From positions 62,001-126,000 of the forward strand of contig NZ_JBNPOJ010000004.1 of the NCBI RefSeq assembly GCF_050315115.1: a stretch of DNA of 64,000 nucleotides, read 5' to 3'. This document shows, piece after piece, positions 52,848 to 61,577 of this stretch. Below the pieces are notes generated by a model, which worked only from the letters and a program-made list of their open reading frames with translations, was not told the DNA's origin and searched no databases. How positions within the stretch are numbered: position 1 is the first letter of the stretch; each line of letters starts with the position of its first letter. Source of the DNA: Peptoniphilus_A sp022767005. GTDB lineage: Bacteria; Bacillota; Clostridia; Tissierellales; Peptoniphilaceae. A program made the position numbers and the translations under genes.

Positions 52848-52868
52848 AAAAAAACCCCGCTACGGGGA
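52848..52868 (-). terminator. Terminator after the ArsR-family gene
   Basis: CCCCGTAGCGGGG (52855-52867) is a GC-rich stem followed by seven Ts on the minus strand, directly before the helicase gene. Confidence 0.88.
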
Positions 52869-53147
52869 TTAATCAAATATTATTTCTGCAAGAGCTATTA
52901 TAAACTTATTGTCAACTTTATAAAAAATTTCAGTCCCATTTCTATCACTGTTTAACACGCCAGCTCTCTTTAATTTTCCGAGATGGGAAGAAACAGTTGG
53001 TTGAGGAATATTAAATTTCTCTTGTAAAGATCCAACATTACATGGACCATTGTCAATTAGATTTTTAATAATTTTAAGTCTAATGGGATGTGCCATTACT
53101 TTTAAAACTTCAGCTGTCTTCTCTAAATTATCTATTTTGTTTCTCAC
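52869..53147 (-). CDS. ArsR-family winged-helix regulator
   Basis: This 92-residue regulator has KTAEVLKVMAHPIRLKIIKNL, one Cys in DNGPCNVGSLQEKF, and the recognition helix QPTVSSHLGKLKRAGVL followed by a beta wing (NGTEIFYKVDN). It lacks the CxC metal site of classical ArsR, so the signal is unknown. I chose GTG 53147, six bases behind GGAGG. A palindrome lies between its promoter and its start, so it probably represses itself. No obvious target gene adjoins it. Confidence 0.88.
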   Translation of the reverse strand: MRNKIDNLEKTAEVLKVMAHPIRLKIIKNLIDNGPCNVGSLQEKFNIPQPTVSSHLGKLKRAGVLNSDRNGTEIFYKVDNKFIIALAEIIFD

Positions 53148-53163
53148 TTCATACCTCCAAATA

Positions 53164-53236
53164 TGTAACATGAATAAAATTGATTAGTCAATTCATATTC
53201 TTTAATTATAATATTTGAACCTTCTACTTTTGTCAA
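53164..53236 (-). promoter_or_regulatory. Promoter and palindromic operator of the ArsR-family gene
   Basis: TTGACA (53231-53236) and TATTAT (53208-53213) are 17 bp apart on the minus strand. Downstream, AATTGA-n4-TCAATT (53178-53193) is a perfect palindrome flanked by a looser AATATGAAT/ATTCATGTT pair. The position between start site and gene fits autorepression. Confidence 0.65.
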
Positions 53237-53287
53237 TAGTTTCACATAAATTTCATCTAGCGAAAAAATATTTCCTAGATTTAATAA

Positions 53288-53335
53288 AAAATTGACCTCC
53301 TCAAGTCAGTTTTTCAGTCCAACTTGAGAAGGTCA
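53288..53335 (-). terminator. Terminator after ileS
   Basis: GACCTTCTCAAGT and ACTTGAGGAGGTC form a 13-bp stem with one wobble, followed by AATTTTTTA on the minus strand. Confidence 0.85.
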
Positions 53336-53365
53336 TTACTTTTCACTAAAGCCTTTAAATTAAAT

Positions 53366-56300
53366 TTATACTCTCTTTATCTCTATTTTTATTTCATGTC
53401 CATTTAGGTTTTCAGCTTCTGTATCTACATCTGAATTAACTATTTCAGTTGCCAAAGTTTCTGTCTTAATAAATTTTTCTTCAGCTGCTATTGCCTTTTC
53501 TACTTCTTCGTCAGATTTAAAAGTTATCTTAATATTGTCTAAAATGTCTAAATCCTTTTTCTTTCTTAGTTGTTGAATCTTTGATATAAATTCTCTTACA
53601 TATCCTTCATTAAGAAGTTCAGCATTAAGTTCAGTGTCAAGAATTACAAAGAGGTTATTTTCCATAATAACATCAAAACCATCTTTTGCATTGATTTTTA
53701 CTTCTACATAATCTCTCTTGATTTCTATTTCTTCGCCATTAATTTCAATGTTTACATTTCCTTCATTTAATTTTGAAAGAAGTTCTTTAGCATTAGTTTC
53801 CCTTAAATATTTGCCAAAGTCTTTTACTTTTGAACCTAAAATGCTTCCGCAAACTCTAAAGTTTGGTTTAAGTTCAAATTCCATATATTCTGAAAGATTA
53901 TCTTCAAATTTTACCTCTTTAACATTTAATTCTTCCTTAATTAAATCAGTTAAATCGCCAATAATATCTTTATACTTCCCGTCGATAATAACTTCTGCAA
54001 GTGGTTGTCTAACTTTAATCTTTGCTTCTTCTCTGGATGCTCTTCCCAATGTTACAAGATCCCTTACCAAATCCATTTTTTCTTCTACTTTGTCGTTGAT
54101 CATATTTTCATCATAAGTTGGATAATCAACTAAGTGTACAGACTCTTCATCAGTAAGTGACTTAAATAATTCTTCAGAGATAAATGGAACTATTGGTGCG
54201 ATTAGTTTTGTAACACCAAGTAAAACTTCATAAGTTGTCTTATATACTGCAAGTTTAGTATTGTCTTTGTCAGTCTTCCAGAATCTCCTTCTGTTTCTTC
54301 TAATGTACCAATTTGAAACATCTTCAATTACAAATTCTTGAATTTCTCTAACAACTTTTGTAAGTTCAAATACTTCCATGTCTTTTCTTACAGTTTTTAC
54401 TAGTCTGTTATATTTTGAAAGCAACCATTTATCGATTTCTTCTAAATCTTCATAGCTTACTTTGTGTTCTCTAGGATCGATATTATCTGTATTGGCATAA
54501 AGACTGAAGAAGTTATATGTGTTTCTAAGTGATCTAAAGAATTTTGATTCAATTTCACGAAGACCATCCTCATCAAATTTTGTTGGAGTCCAAGGTGGAG
54601 ATACATAAAGTAGATACCATCTTACAACATCGGCACCGTATTTATCAAATAATTCAAGAGGAGCTACTGTATTTCCTCTTGATTTTGACATTTTCTTTCC
54701 TTCTTTATCAAGGATAAGGTCGTTTACAAGTACATTTTTGTATGGACTTTTTCCTGTCATATAAGTTGAAATTGCAATTAGTGAATAGAACCAACCTCTA
54801 GTTTGGTCAATTCCTTCACATATAAAATCTGCTGGGAATAACTCATCAAAATTATCTTTATTTTCAAAAGGATAATGCCATTGTGCAAAAGGCATTGCTC
54901 CTGAATCAAACCACACATCGATTACATCAAGTTCCCTTTTCATTTCTTTTCCACATTTTGGACATTTTATATGAATATCATCAACATATGGTCTGTGAAG
55001 TTCTATATCTTCTGGAACATCTTCCACAGCTTTTTTTCTAAGGTCTTCAATTGAACCAATTGATTCTGTATGACCACATTCACATCTCCAAATTGGAAGT
55101 GGTGTCCCCCAATATCTTGACCTTGAAATTGCCCAGTCATTTAGATTTTCTAGCCAATTTCCAAATCTCTTTTCACCCACAAAATCTGGGAACCAATTAA
55201 CACCCTTGTTGTTTTCAATTAATTTATTTTTAAATTTAGTAACTTCAATGTACCAAGATGGGTGTGCGTAATAAATTAATGGAGTATGACATCTCCAACA
55301 GTGTGGATAATTATGAACTACTTTTTGTTTTGAAAACATTAAGTCATTGTCCATTAGATAATGAATCACATCATGATCAGCATCTATTACAAATTGACCT
55401 TTCCATGGTGTATCAGTAAATTTACCTTCTTCATCCACTGGTTTTAACATTGGAAGGTCATATCCCCTTGCAGTTTGGTAGTCGTCTTCACCAAAAGCAG
55501 GCGCAATATGAACAATACCTGTACCATCTTCAGTAGTTACATAATCAGCACATATTACATAAAATGCTTTTTTATCAGGTTCTAAAAATTTAAGAAGTTG
55601 CTCGTATTCCATAAACTCTAAATCTTTGCCGACAAATTCTTCTATTACTTCATATTCATCATCTTTGAAAACTGTTTTTGCAAGTAACTTTGCTACATAA
55701 TAAATATTTCCGTCGGAATGCTTTACTTTAATATATTCAACTTTTGGATTTACAGCAAGGGCTACGTTAGATGGAAGTGTCCAAGGTGTAGTTGTCCATG
55801 CTAAGAAATATTCATTATCCTTATCCTTTAATTTGAATTTACAAGTTACAGTAGTAGTTTTTATTTCTTCATAACCTTGTGCAACTTCGTGAGATGCAAG
55901 TCCAGTTCCACATCTTGGACAATAAGGAACAATTTTATGTCCTTCATAAATTAATCCCTCTTTAAACATCTTGTCTAAAATGTGCCAAACTGATTCAATA
56001 TAACTATTTTCAAGTGTAATATATGGATGGTCTAAATCTATTAGATAGCCCATTCTTCTAGTAAGTGTTCTCCATTCTTTTTCATATTCAAAAACAGATT
56101 CCTTACATTTTTTATTAAAATCTTCAACTCCATAGGATTCAATATCTTGTTTATTATGAAGTCCAAGTTTTTTTTCAACTTCAATTTCAACTGGAAGACC
56201 ATGTGTGTCCCAACCAGCTTTTCTCTTAACTTTATATCCAAGCATTGTATGATATCTACAAGTTAAGTCCTTTAAAGTTCTCGCCATTACATGATGTATT

Positions 56301-56467
56301 CCTGGCTTGCCATTTGCCGTTGGAGGTCCTTCATAGAAAATATAATTCTCTCCATCTTTTCTAGATTCTACAGATTTGTGTAAAAGATCTATTTCATCCC
56401 AAAATTTTGAGATTTTTTCTTCCCTTACACTAACCTTATCCTTAGATAATTCTTTAAAATTTTTCAT
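53366..56467 (-). CDS. ileS: Isoleucyl-tRNA synthetase
   Basis: This 1033-residue class I synthetase charges tRNA-Ile. It shows GPPTANGKPGIHHVMAR (HIGH-type motif GIHH), an editing domain (about 190-400; LAWTTTPWTLPSN), WYIEV, the KMSKSRGN signature, WYIRRNRRRFW in the anticodon-binding domain and a C-terminal extension. The zinc cysteines CPRCG are in the connective region, with further CxxC pairs (CRCECG, CPKCG). It follows AAGGAG and is controlled by the T-box upstream. The length is typical of the type found in eukaryotes and many Firmicutes. Confidence 0.98.
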   Translation of the reverse strand: MKNFKELSKDKVSVREEKISKFWDEIDLLHKSVESRKDGENYIFYEGPPTANGKPGIHHVMARTLKDLTCRYHTMLGYKVKRKAGWDTHGLPVEIEVEKKLGLHNKQDIESYGVEDFNKKCKESVFEYEKEWRTLTRRMGYLIDLDHPYITLENSYIESVWHILDKMFKEGLIYEGHKIVPYCPRCGTGLASHEVAQGYEEIKTTTVTCKFKLKDKDNEYFLAWTTTPWTLPSNVALAVNPKVEYIKVKHSDGNIYYVAKLLAKTVFKDDEYEVIEEFVGKDLEFMEYEQLLKFLEPDKKAFYVICADYVTTEDGTGIVHIAPAFGEDDYQTARGYDLPMLKPVDEEGKFTDTPWKGQFVIDADHDVIHYLMDNDLMFSKQKVVHNYPHCWRCHTPLIYYAHPSWYIEVTKFKNKLIENNKGVNWFPDFVGEKRFGNWLENLNDWAISRSRYWGTPLPIWRCECGHTESIGSIEDLRKKAVEDVPEDIELHRPYVDDIHIKCPKCGKEMKRELDVIDVWFDSGAMPFAQWHYPFENKDNFDELFPADFICEGIDQTRGWFYSLIAISTYMTGKSPYKNVLVNDLILDKEGKKMSKSRGNTVAPLELFDKYGADVVRWYLLYVSPPWTPTKFDEDGLREIESKFFRSLRNTYNFFSLYANTDNIDPREHKVSYEDLEEIDKWLLSKYNRLVKTVRKDMEVFELTKVVREIQEFVIEDVSNWYIRRNRRRFWKTDKDNTKLAVYKTTYEVLLGVTKLIAPIVPFISEELFKSLTDEESVHLVDYPTYDENMINDKVEEKMDLVRDLVTLGRASREEAKIKVRQPLAEVIIDGKYKDIIGDLTDLIKEELNVKEVKFEDNLSEYMEFELKPNFRVCGSILGSKVKDFGKYLRETNAKELLSKLNEGNVNIEINGEEIEIKRDYVEVKINAKDGFDVIMENNLFVILDTELNAELLNEGYVREFISKIQQLRKKKDLDILDNIKITFKSDEEVEKAIAAEEKFIKTETLATEIVNSDVDTEAENLNGHEIKIEIKRV

Positions 56468-56494
56468 CTAAAACTCCTTATTCTTCCTAATTTT

Positions 56495-56700
56495 TTATAA
56501 AAAAGTCCCCTCTCAAACGAGAAGGGACGAACTAGCCGCGGTACCACCCTAATTATAGGTAACTATCACTTAATTTTTTAACGCAAATACGCAAAGGCTT
56601 TTGACCTTTGAGCTCCGAGGTGATCTATAAATTTTCAAAACACAGTTTCACACCAAACAACTGCTCTCTTAGTTTTTAGAATTTACCGTCCTCATCAAAG
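56495..56700 (-). promoter_or_regulatory. T-box leader of ileS
   Basis: The minus strand reads a long stem I region, then the T-box AGGGTGGTACCGCG (56537-56550) and the terminator stem GTCCCTTCTC/GAGAGGGGAC (about 56505-56528) with a T-tail. T-box leaders sense uncharged tRNA and allow readthrough when isoleucine is short. A likely specifier is ATC in TAGATCACC (about 56623-56632), consistent with isoleucine. The leader starts right after the rrf2 stop codon, so its promoter must lie inside rrf2 or it is read from the rrf2 promoter. Confidence 0.9.
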
Positions 56701-56701
56701 C

Positions 56702-57109
56702 TTATATAAAATTGTCTATTGTTTCATCCTTAAACATTTTAATAATGTTGGATTGAATCTTTGCGAGTGTAACGTGGAATTTACAATTTCCAACATCACC
56801 AGATTTGTTTTTGCTACAATAACTATCTTTTTGTAAACACCTATTTATTACAATAGGACCATCAATCGCAATAAGTATGTCGTATAGTGTTATGTCTTCT
56901 TTTGGTTTCTTTAAATAATATCCACCCTTAGAACCTCTTTTTGCATCGGTAATTCCCGCTAAATTTAATTTTCTCAAAATTCTTAGAGTAAATCTTTTAG
57001 TAACACCTTCACTTTCAGCAATTTGAGGTGCTCCAATTACTGTACCTTCATTTTCAGCCAGGTACCTTACAATTCTAAAGGCATAATCTGTCTCTTGTGT
57101 TATTCTCAT
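56702..57109 (-). CDS. Rrf2-family regulator with likely Fe-S cluster
   Basis: This 135-residue regulator starts MRITQETDYAFRIVRYLAENEG, has the winged helix (TKRFTLRILRKLNLAGI, GSKGGYYLKK) and a cysteine cluster RCLQKDSYC...NCKF with spacing C-x6-C-x10-C. Rrf2 proteins such as IscR and NsrR bind 2Fe-2S or 4Fe-4S clusters through three cysteines and sense iron, sulfur or nitric oxide. Neighbouring targets are unclear. It has a GGTGAT ribosome binding site and an extended -10 promoter. Confidence 0.9.
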   Translation of the reverse strand: MRITQETDYAFRIVRYLAENEGTVIGAPQIAESEGVTKRFTLRILRKLNLAGITDAKRGSKGGYYLKKPKEDITLYDILIAIDGPIVINRCLQKDSYCSKNKSGDVGNCKFHVTLAKIQSNIIKMFKDETIDNFI

Positions 57110-57128
57110 TTTATCACCTATTTTGAAT

Positions 57129-57137
57129 ATTATATCA
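57129..57137 (-). promoter_or_regulatory. Extended -10 promoter of the Rrf2 gene
   Basis: TGATATAAT on the minus strand (TATAAT at 57129-57134) lies 20 nt before the ATG, partly in the space after the upstream dehydrogenase gene. Confidence 0.55.
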
Positions 57138-57144
57138 TCTTTGT

Positions 57145-58422
57145 TTACTTTTTAAAATACTTATCTTGTATTTTTCTAAGCTTTACAATTTCTGACTCTT
57201 CATTTAAAGATATGTCATCATAAGTAACTAGACTTCCCTTTTTTACATCTCTCTTCGCATAAGCACCATTTGTTACAATACCAATTGGCACATGGTTTCC
57301 CTCTAATTGATCTTTTTTTGTTTCTAAAGTTCCAAAAATCATTTCTCCGCCAATAGAGTCAAGTTTTTCGCCCTTTTTTATATCTCTTTTGGCAACTGCT
57401 ACAGTTTCTGCATAAGGTTCTCCCATTGGGGCAATAGATGAATCTCTCAATACCACAGCTTTAATAATGGAAACTATTGTCTCAATACTAGTCAAATGAT
57501 AAGGTCTATATATTGTATAATTTGGGCCTTCTCCCATGGAAAGATATTTCATTTCTTTATCGATAATATTAGATTTTGGTCTTACCACAACAAAAACTCC
57601 AGGAGCTATACCCGTTGCAAAGTCTACAACACCATAGGAATTTAAAATTCCACCATCTTCTTTTAATTTGTAATCATCGGCAATTTTTTTAGGACTTGTA
57701 TCTACAAAATGGCAACCCCTAATGTCTGGAATAAAGCCAAGAGCATTGCATACAGCATTAAGTTCAATCATTGTGTTAGTCCCATCTACAAAAGAAGTTA
57801 ACATCCTTGGACTTATTCCCTTTTTGTTTGCAGAGTCCCTTAAACTATCTGGAGTCGCATAATTATTTAATTCATTATTTTTCCCCTTTCCGAGAACTAG
57901 AACCTCAAACCCACAATTTTTTGCAAATTCATAAATCTCTACAATAGCACCAGGTTCATCGCCCTTTGTTCCTGAATAAATTAATCCCTTTTCATCTGCC
58001 ATTACCTTTAAAATTGGTCCAACAGTTGCATCCATCTCAACATTAAGACTAACTATATCCACATTATTTTCTATTGCCGAAATAGATAATTTTGTACCAG
58101 TCTCAGTGTCTCCCGTACAATCAACTATGCAGTCCACAAGAGTTGAGGCAATTAAATTATTTGTTGTGGCGATGTATTTTTTTTCTCTTAAAAGATTCCT
58201 TGCTTCTTCCAAGTCATCTGTAAAAGCATAATCACCTTTATCTATATTTGCTGAATCTATTGCAGCTTTTAGCGTTACTTTATTTCTTGATGAAAAAACT
58301 ATGGGATAAAAATTTTCATTTTGACTTAACAAAGTAAATAGTGAAGTGCCCATTATTCCTGAGCCAACAATTCCAACAGAAATATTTCCATATTCCTTTA
58401 ATTTTTTTTGTAAGTAAAACAT
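57145..58422 (-). CDS. NAD(P)-binding homoserine-dehydrogenase-like oxidoreductase with SAF domain
   Basis: This 425-residue protein has an N-terminal Rossmann domain (SVGIVGSGIMGTSLFTLL), VDCIVDCTGDTETG, VDIVSLNVEMDATVGPIL and a central catalytic-like domain (GDEPGAIVEIYEFAKNCGFEV), then a C-terminal SAF-type domain (about 345-410; VAKRDIKKGEKLDSIGG). It belongs to the DRL/SAF dehydrogenase group, often misannotated as flagellar FlgA. The reaction is unknown. ATG follows GGAGG. It is convergent with nothing and precedes the Rrf2 regulator. Confidence 0.75.
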   Translation of the reverse strand: MFYLQKKLKEYGNISVGIVGSGIMGTSLFTLLSQNENFYPIVFSSRNKVTLKAAIDSANIDKGDYAFTDDLEEARNLLREKKYIATTNNLIASTLVDCIVDCTGDTETGTKLSISAIENNVDIVSLNVEMDATVGPILKVMADEKGLIYSGTKGDEPGAIVEIYEFAKNCGFEVLVLGKGKNNELNNYATPDSLRDSANKKGISPRMLTSFVDGTNTMIELNAVCNALGFIPDIRGCHFVDTSPKKIADDYKLKEDGGILNSYGVVDFATGIAPGVFVVVRPKSNIIDKEMKYLSMGEGPNYTIYRPYHLTSIETIVSIIKAVVLRDSSIAPMGEPYAETVAVAKRDIKKGEKLDSIGGEMIFGTLETKKDQLEGNHVPIGIVTNGAYAKRDVKKGSLVTYDDISLNEESEIVKLRKIQDKYFKK

Positions 58423-58503
58423 TCTTCCTCCAAATCTATTTGAATCATTAAAATTAATCTTATTTGCAAAATTATTTTAATCTGAATTTACTTCTATTGC
58501 AAA

Positions 58504-59694
58504 TTATTTTTCACTAAGCATCTTTCCAAGTCGATATCCACAAGAAAATGCAAATTGCAAATTATAACCACCGCAGTCTCCGTCAATATTTAGTGCCTCT
58601 CCTATAATATACAAATTCTCAATTTTTTTACATGAATAGTCATACGGATTTACTTCGCTTAAATCAACGCCACCTCTTGTAACTTGGGAATTTTTAAAAC
58701 CTGTGCTCCCAATTACTTTAAACCTTGACTTTAATAAAATTTCTACGATATTTTCAAAATCTGACATAGGAATCATATTCATTGCAACTTTTTTGTCTAA
58801 ATTTAAAGAATCAATTATATAGTGAATAAATTTTTTATCGACAATTCCCATTAAGTACTCTTCAAGGGAAAAATCTGGAAACATATAATATCTGCTATAA
58901 AGCATCTCAATTGTATTTTCATCAACATTATTTATTATTGGCACTTCAATAAAATTATTTTCAGAAATATTCACTGACAAATCTAAAATTGGCGGCCCAC
59001 TTATTCCATAATCAGTGAATAAAATTTCTCCAAATCTTTCATCAATTTTTTTATCTTTCTCAAATAATTTTGCCCTTCCAATTACTTTAGTCCCCTTAAG
59101 ATGCTTTAAATATTTTGATTCTAATTTTATTTGAGTAAGTGCCGGCTTTAATTCAGTTATTTTTAAACCTAGCTCTTTTAGAATTTCAAAACTTCTTCCA
59201 TCAGAACCACTTGCAGGCATGGATTTTGCGCCAAAGGCTGCAATAACTACATCTGATTTAAAAATTCCATTATTTGTAAGTACTTCAAAACCCTTTTTAT
59301 TTTTTTTAATTTCTAAAACTTCTGTGTTTGTCCTAATGTCGATATTCTTTTTATTAAGCCAATACATAAAAATATTTAGCACAGAATTTGACTTCAATGT
59401 AATTGGATAAACTCTATTTCCATCAATTGTAGATTCAAGCCCTAAAGTTTTAAAATAATTTATTAAGTCTTGATTATTAAATTCTTTTATGGTGTATTTA
59501 ACAAAACTTGGAGAAGAATAATTTTCTTCTGACAAATTTAAGTTAGTATAATTGCATCTGCCATTGCCAGTTGCCAGTAATTTTTTCCCAATCCTGTCAT
59601 TTTTTTCAATTAATGTAACATCATTATTTTCATTTTTTGCATTTATAGCAGCAACCATTCCAGCAGGTCCTGCACCAATAATTATTATATTCAT
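58504..59694 (-). CDS. HI0933/YhiN-family FAD-dependent oxidoreductase
   Basis: This 396-residue flavoprotein starts NIIIIGAGPAGMVAAINAK (FAD-binding GxGxxG) and has KLLATGNGRCNYTN, AAFGAKSMPASGSDG, ILFTDYGISGPPILDLS and a C-terminal NLYIIGEALNIDGDCGGYNLQFAFSCG segment (key part GEALNIDGDCGGYN) that completes the FAD site. The family is conserved but its substrate is not established (sometimes called aminoacetone oxidase). It is divergent from the pyrophosphatase gene. Confidence 0.9.
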   Translation of the reverse strand: MNIIIIGAGPAGMVAAINAKNENNDVTLIEKNDRIGKKLLATGNGRCNYTNLNLSEENYSSPSFVKYTIKEFNNQDLINYFKTLGLESTIDGNRVYPITLKSNSVLNIFMYWLNKKNIDIRTNTEVLEIKKNKKGFEVLTNNGIFKSDVVIAAFGAKSMPASGSDGRSFEILKELGLKITELKPALTQIKLESKYLKHLKGTKVIGRAKLFEKDKKIDERFGEILFTDYGISGPPILDLSVNISENNFIEVPIINNVDENTIEMLYSRYYMFPDFSLEEYLMGIVDKKFIHYIIDSLNLDKKVAMNMIPMSDFENIVEILLKSRFKVIGSTGFKNSQVTRGGVDLSEVNPYDYSCKKIENLYIIGEALNIDGDCGGYNLQFAFSCGYRLGKMLSEK

Positions 59695-59754
59695 AGTATC
59701 ACAAACAAATTATATCCTAAAGTTTTATAAATTTACAATAATTTAATAAATTTG

Positions 59755-59763
59755 TGTTATAAT
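59755..59763 (+). promoter_or_regulatory. Extended -10 promoter of the pyrophosphatase gene
   Basis: TGTTATAAT lies 22 nt before the ATG. The start codon follows TTTGGAGG. Confidence 0.6.
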
Positions 59764-59785
59764 AGCTAAGAAATTTGGAGGAATT

Positions 59786-61420
59786 ATGAAAAATAAGATT
59801 TATATAACAGGACACAAAAACCCCGACACAGATAGTATATGTTCTGCCATTGCCTTGGCAGAGTTAAAAAATAAAATGGGAGAAAATACTGAAGCAATTA
59901 GGCTTGGCAATTTAAATAAAGAAACCGAATTTGTACTTAAGTATTTTAACGTAGCTAGTCCAAGGCTAAAGACTTCTATCAAGCCACAAGTCCGTGATAT
60001 TGAAATAGACGCTGCCTATTGTGTAAATCCAAGTCTTTCTATGGCATCAGCAATGGATTTGATTCAAAAAAATAATATCAATTCCTTGCCCGTTGTAGAC
60101 GATGATGACAATCTTATTGGAATCGTAAGTTTATCCAACATTGCATCATCTTATATGGAAATTTGGGATGACTCAATAATCGGCAGGAGTAACACAAGCT
60201 TTGAAAATATTTTAGATGTGCTTAAGGGCAAAGTTCTTTATTTGCCAAAAAATCCAAGAAAGCTATCAGGTAAAATGGCTGTCAAGGCTATAAAAAATCA
60301 GGACTTAATAAAGGAAAATGATATAGTAATTGTTGGCGACGATATAAAAGACCAAGAAGCTGTAATTAAAAAGGGCATATCTCTTTTAATTCTTACAATT
60401 TCAACTAAACTTGATGATAAACTTTTAGAACTTGCAAAGGAAAATAATGTTGCGGTAATTTCTACTGGACTTTCAACTTTTATGGTTGCAAGAATTTTGC
60501 CACAAGCTGTTCCCGTTGAATATGTAATGACAAGAGGTAATCTAGTTGTATTTCACAAGGACGATTTAATTGACGACGTTCGTGAAAAAATGGCACAATC
60601 AAGATTTAGATCCTATCCTGTTCTCAACAATAAAAATAAAGTAATTGGAAATATTTCCCGCTATCACTTAATTTCAAACTTAAAGAAAAAGATAATTTTA
60701 GTTGACCACAACGAAAGAAACCAATCCATTGATGATATTGATTCTGCAGAAATTGTGCAAATCGTGGATCACCACAGAGTTGCTAATATCTCTACAAGTT
60801 CTCCAATTTATTTTAGAAATGAGCCTGTTGGATCGACTGCAACAATTGTTTCAAAAATGTTTTTTGAAAATGGAATAAAGCCTTCTCGTGAAGTTGCTGG
60901 TCTTCTTTGTGCGGCAATAATTTCCGACACACTTTTATTTAGATCTCCTACATCTACTGATACAGATAAATATATTCTAAATAAAATGAAAAAAATTGCA
61001 GCAATTGATGTAGATGAATTTGCAATGGAAATGTTTAAAGCAGGTACAAGCCTCGAAGGTAGAAAACCCGATGAACTTTTAAAATCCGATGTTAAAAACT
61101 TTTCTGTTGAAGGCATAAATATAAGAATCTGTCAAATTTTTACTATGGATTTGGAAAGTACGACTTCTGTGGAAAAAGAATTAAAAGAAACTATGGAACA
61201 CTTTATTGAAACATCTGACACAGAGACTTTCATCTTGATGATTACAGATATATTTAGGGAAGTTTCTGAAGTAATTATCGCAGGAAGCTTTAAAGAAGCA
61301 ATTGCGAGAAAATTTGAAAAGGAATTAGTTGGCGACAAATTTTTATCTGAAGGACTTCTATCAAGAAAAAAACAACTCCTTCCTAAAATTAGCTCTGCAA
61401 TATCAGAAGAACTTTCATAA
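59786..61420 (+). CDS. ppaC: Family II (manganese) inorganic pyrophosphatase with CBS and DRTGG-like domains
   Basis: This enzyme hydrolyses pyrophosphate to phosphate, driving biosynthesis. The 544 residues comprise a DHH catalytic N-terminus (ITGHKNPDTDSICSAIA with metal His/Asp ligands), a regulatory insert of two CBS motifs (about 70-125 and 245-295) flanking a DRTGG-like region, then the second half of the DHH domain (EIVQIVDHHRVANIST, EPVGSTATIVSKMF) and the DHHA2 domain (ISDTLLFRSPTSTDTDK). CBS pyrophosphatases are inhibited by AMP/ADP and activated by ATP or diadenosine polyphosphates, so activity should follow energy charge. Confidence 0.96.
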   Translation: MKNKIYITGHKNPDTDSICSAIALAELKNKMGENTEAIRLGNLNKETEFVLKYFNVASPRLKTSIKPQVRDIEIDAAYCVNPSLSMASAMDLIQKNNINSLPVVDDDDNLIGIVSLSNIASSYMEIWDDSIIGRSNTSFENILDVLKGKVLYLPKNPRKLSGKMAVKAIKNQDLIKENDIVIVGDDIKDQEAVIKKGISLLILTISTKLDDKLLELAKENNVAVISTGLSTFMVARILPQAVPVEYVMTRGNLVVFHKDDLIDDVREKMAQSRFRSYPVLNNKNKVIGNISRYHLISNLKKKIILVDHNERNQSIDDIDSAEIVQIVDHHRVANISTSSPIYFRNEPVGSTATIVSKMFFENGIKPSREVAGLLCAAIISDTLLFRSPTSTDTDKYILNKMKKIAAIDVDEFAMEMFKAGTSLEGRKPDELLKSDVKNFSVEGINIRICQIFTMDLESTTSVEKELKETMEHFIETSDTETFILMITDIFREVSEVIIAGSFKEAIARKFEKELVGDKFLSEGLLSRKKQLLPKISSAISEELS

Positions 61421-61429
61421 TTATTTTAC

Positions 61430-61467
61430 AAAAAAGAGCCTATCATCTGATAGACTCTTTTTATCAT
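61430..61467. terminator. Bidirectional terminator between ppaC and the opposite-strand genes
   Basis: AAAGAGCCTATC and GATAGACTCTTT form a 12-bp stem with one wobble, with A-runs before and T-runs after, so it serves both converging transcripts. Confidence 0.88.
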
Positions 61468-61577
61468 TATTTAGAGCAGTTTTCATTGCAACCGCATGAA
61501 TTTTCATCCTTATCTTCGCAGCCGCAATCGTGATCGTGTTTATCTTCGTGATGGTCATCTCCATCATCATCCTTCTA
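61467..61577 (-). other. In-frame Cys/His/Asp-rich tail behind the amber stop of the 145-residue gene
   Basis: Directly after the TAG of the upstream ORF (61575-61577) the same frame continues for 35 codons to TAA (61467-61469). The tail is extremely acidic and metal-binding in character (DDDGDDHHEDKHDHDCGC, then SCGCNENC): it has five Cys and four His. It contains no ATG, GTG or TTG, so it cannot be a normal separate gene. It is either a readthrough extension or the stranded end of a gene hit by a nonsense mutation. Confidence 0.65.

Noticed and set aside
61467..61577. Pyrrolysine at the amber codon
   Set aside because: No pyl genes or PYLIS-like evidence are visible here, and a nonsense mutation is simpler; kept only as something to test.
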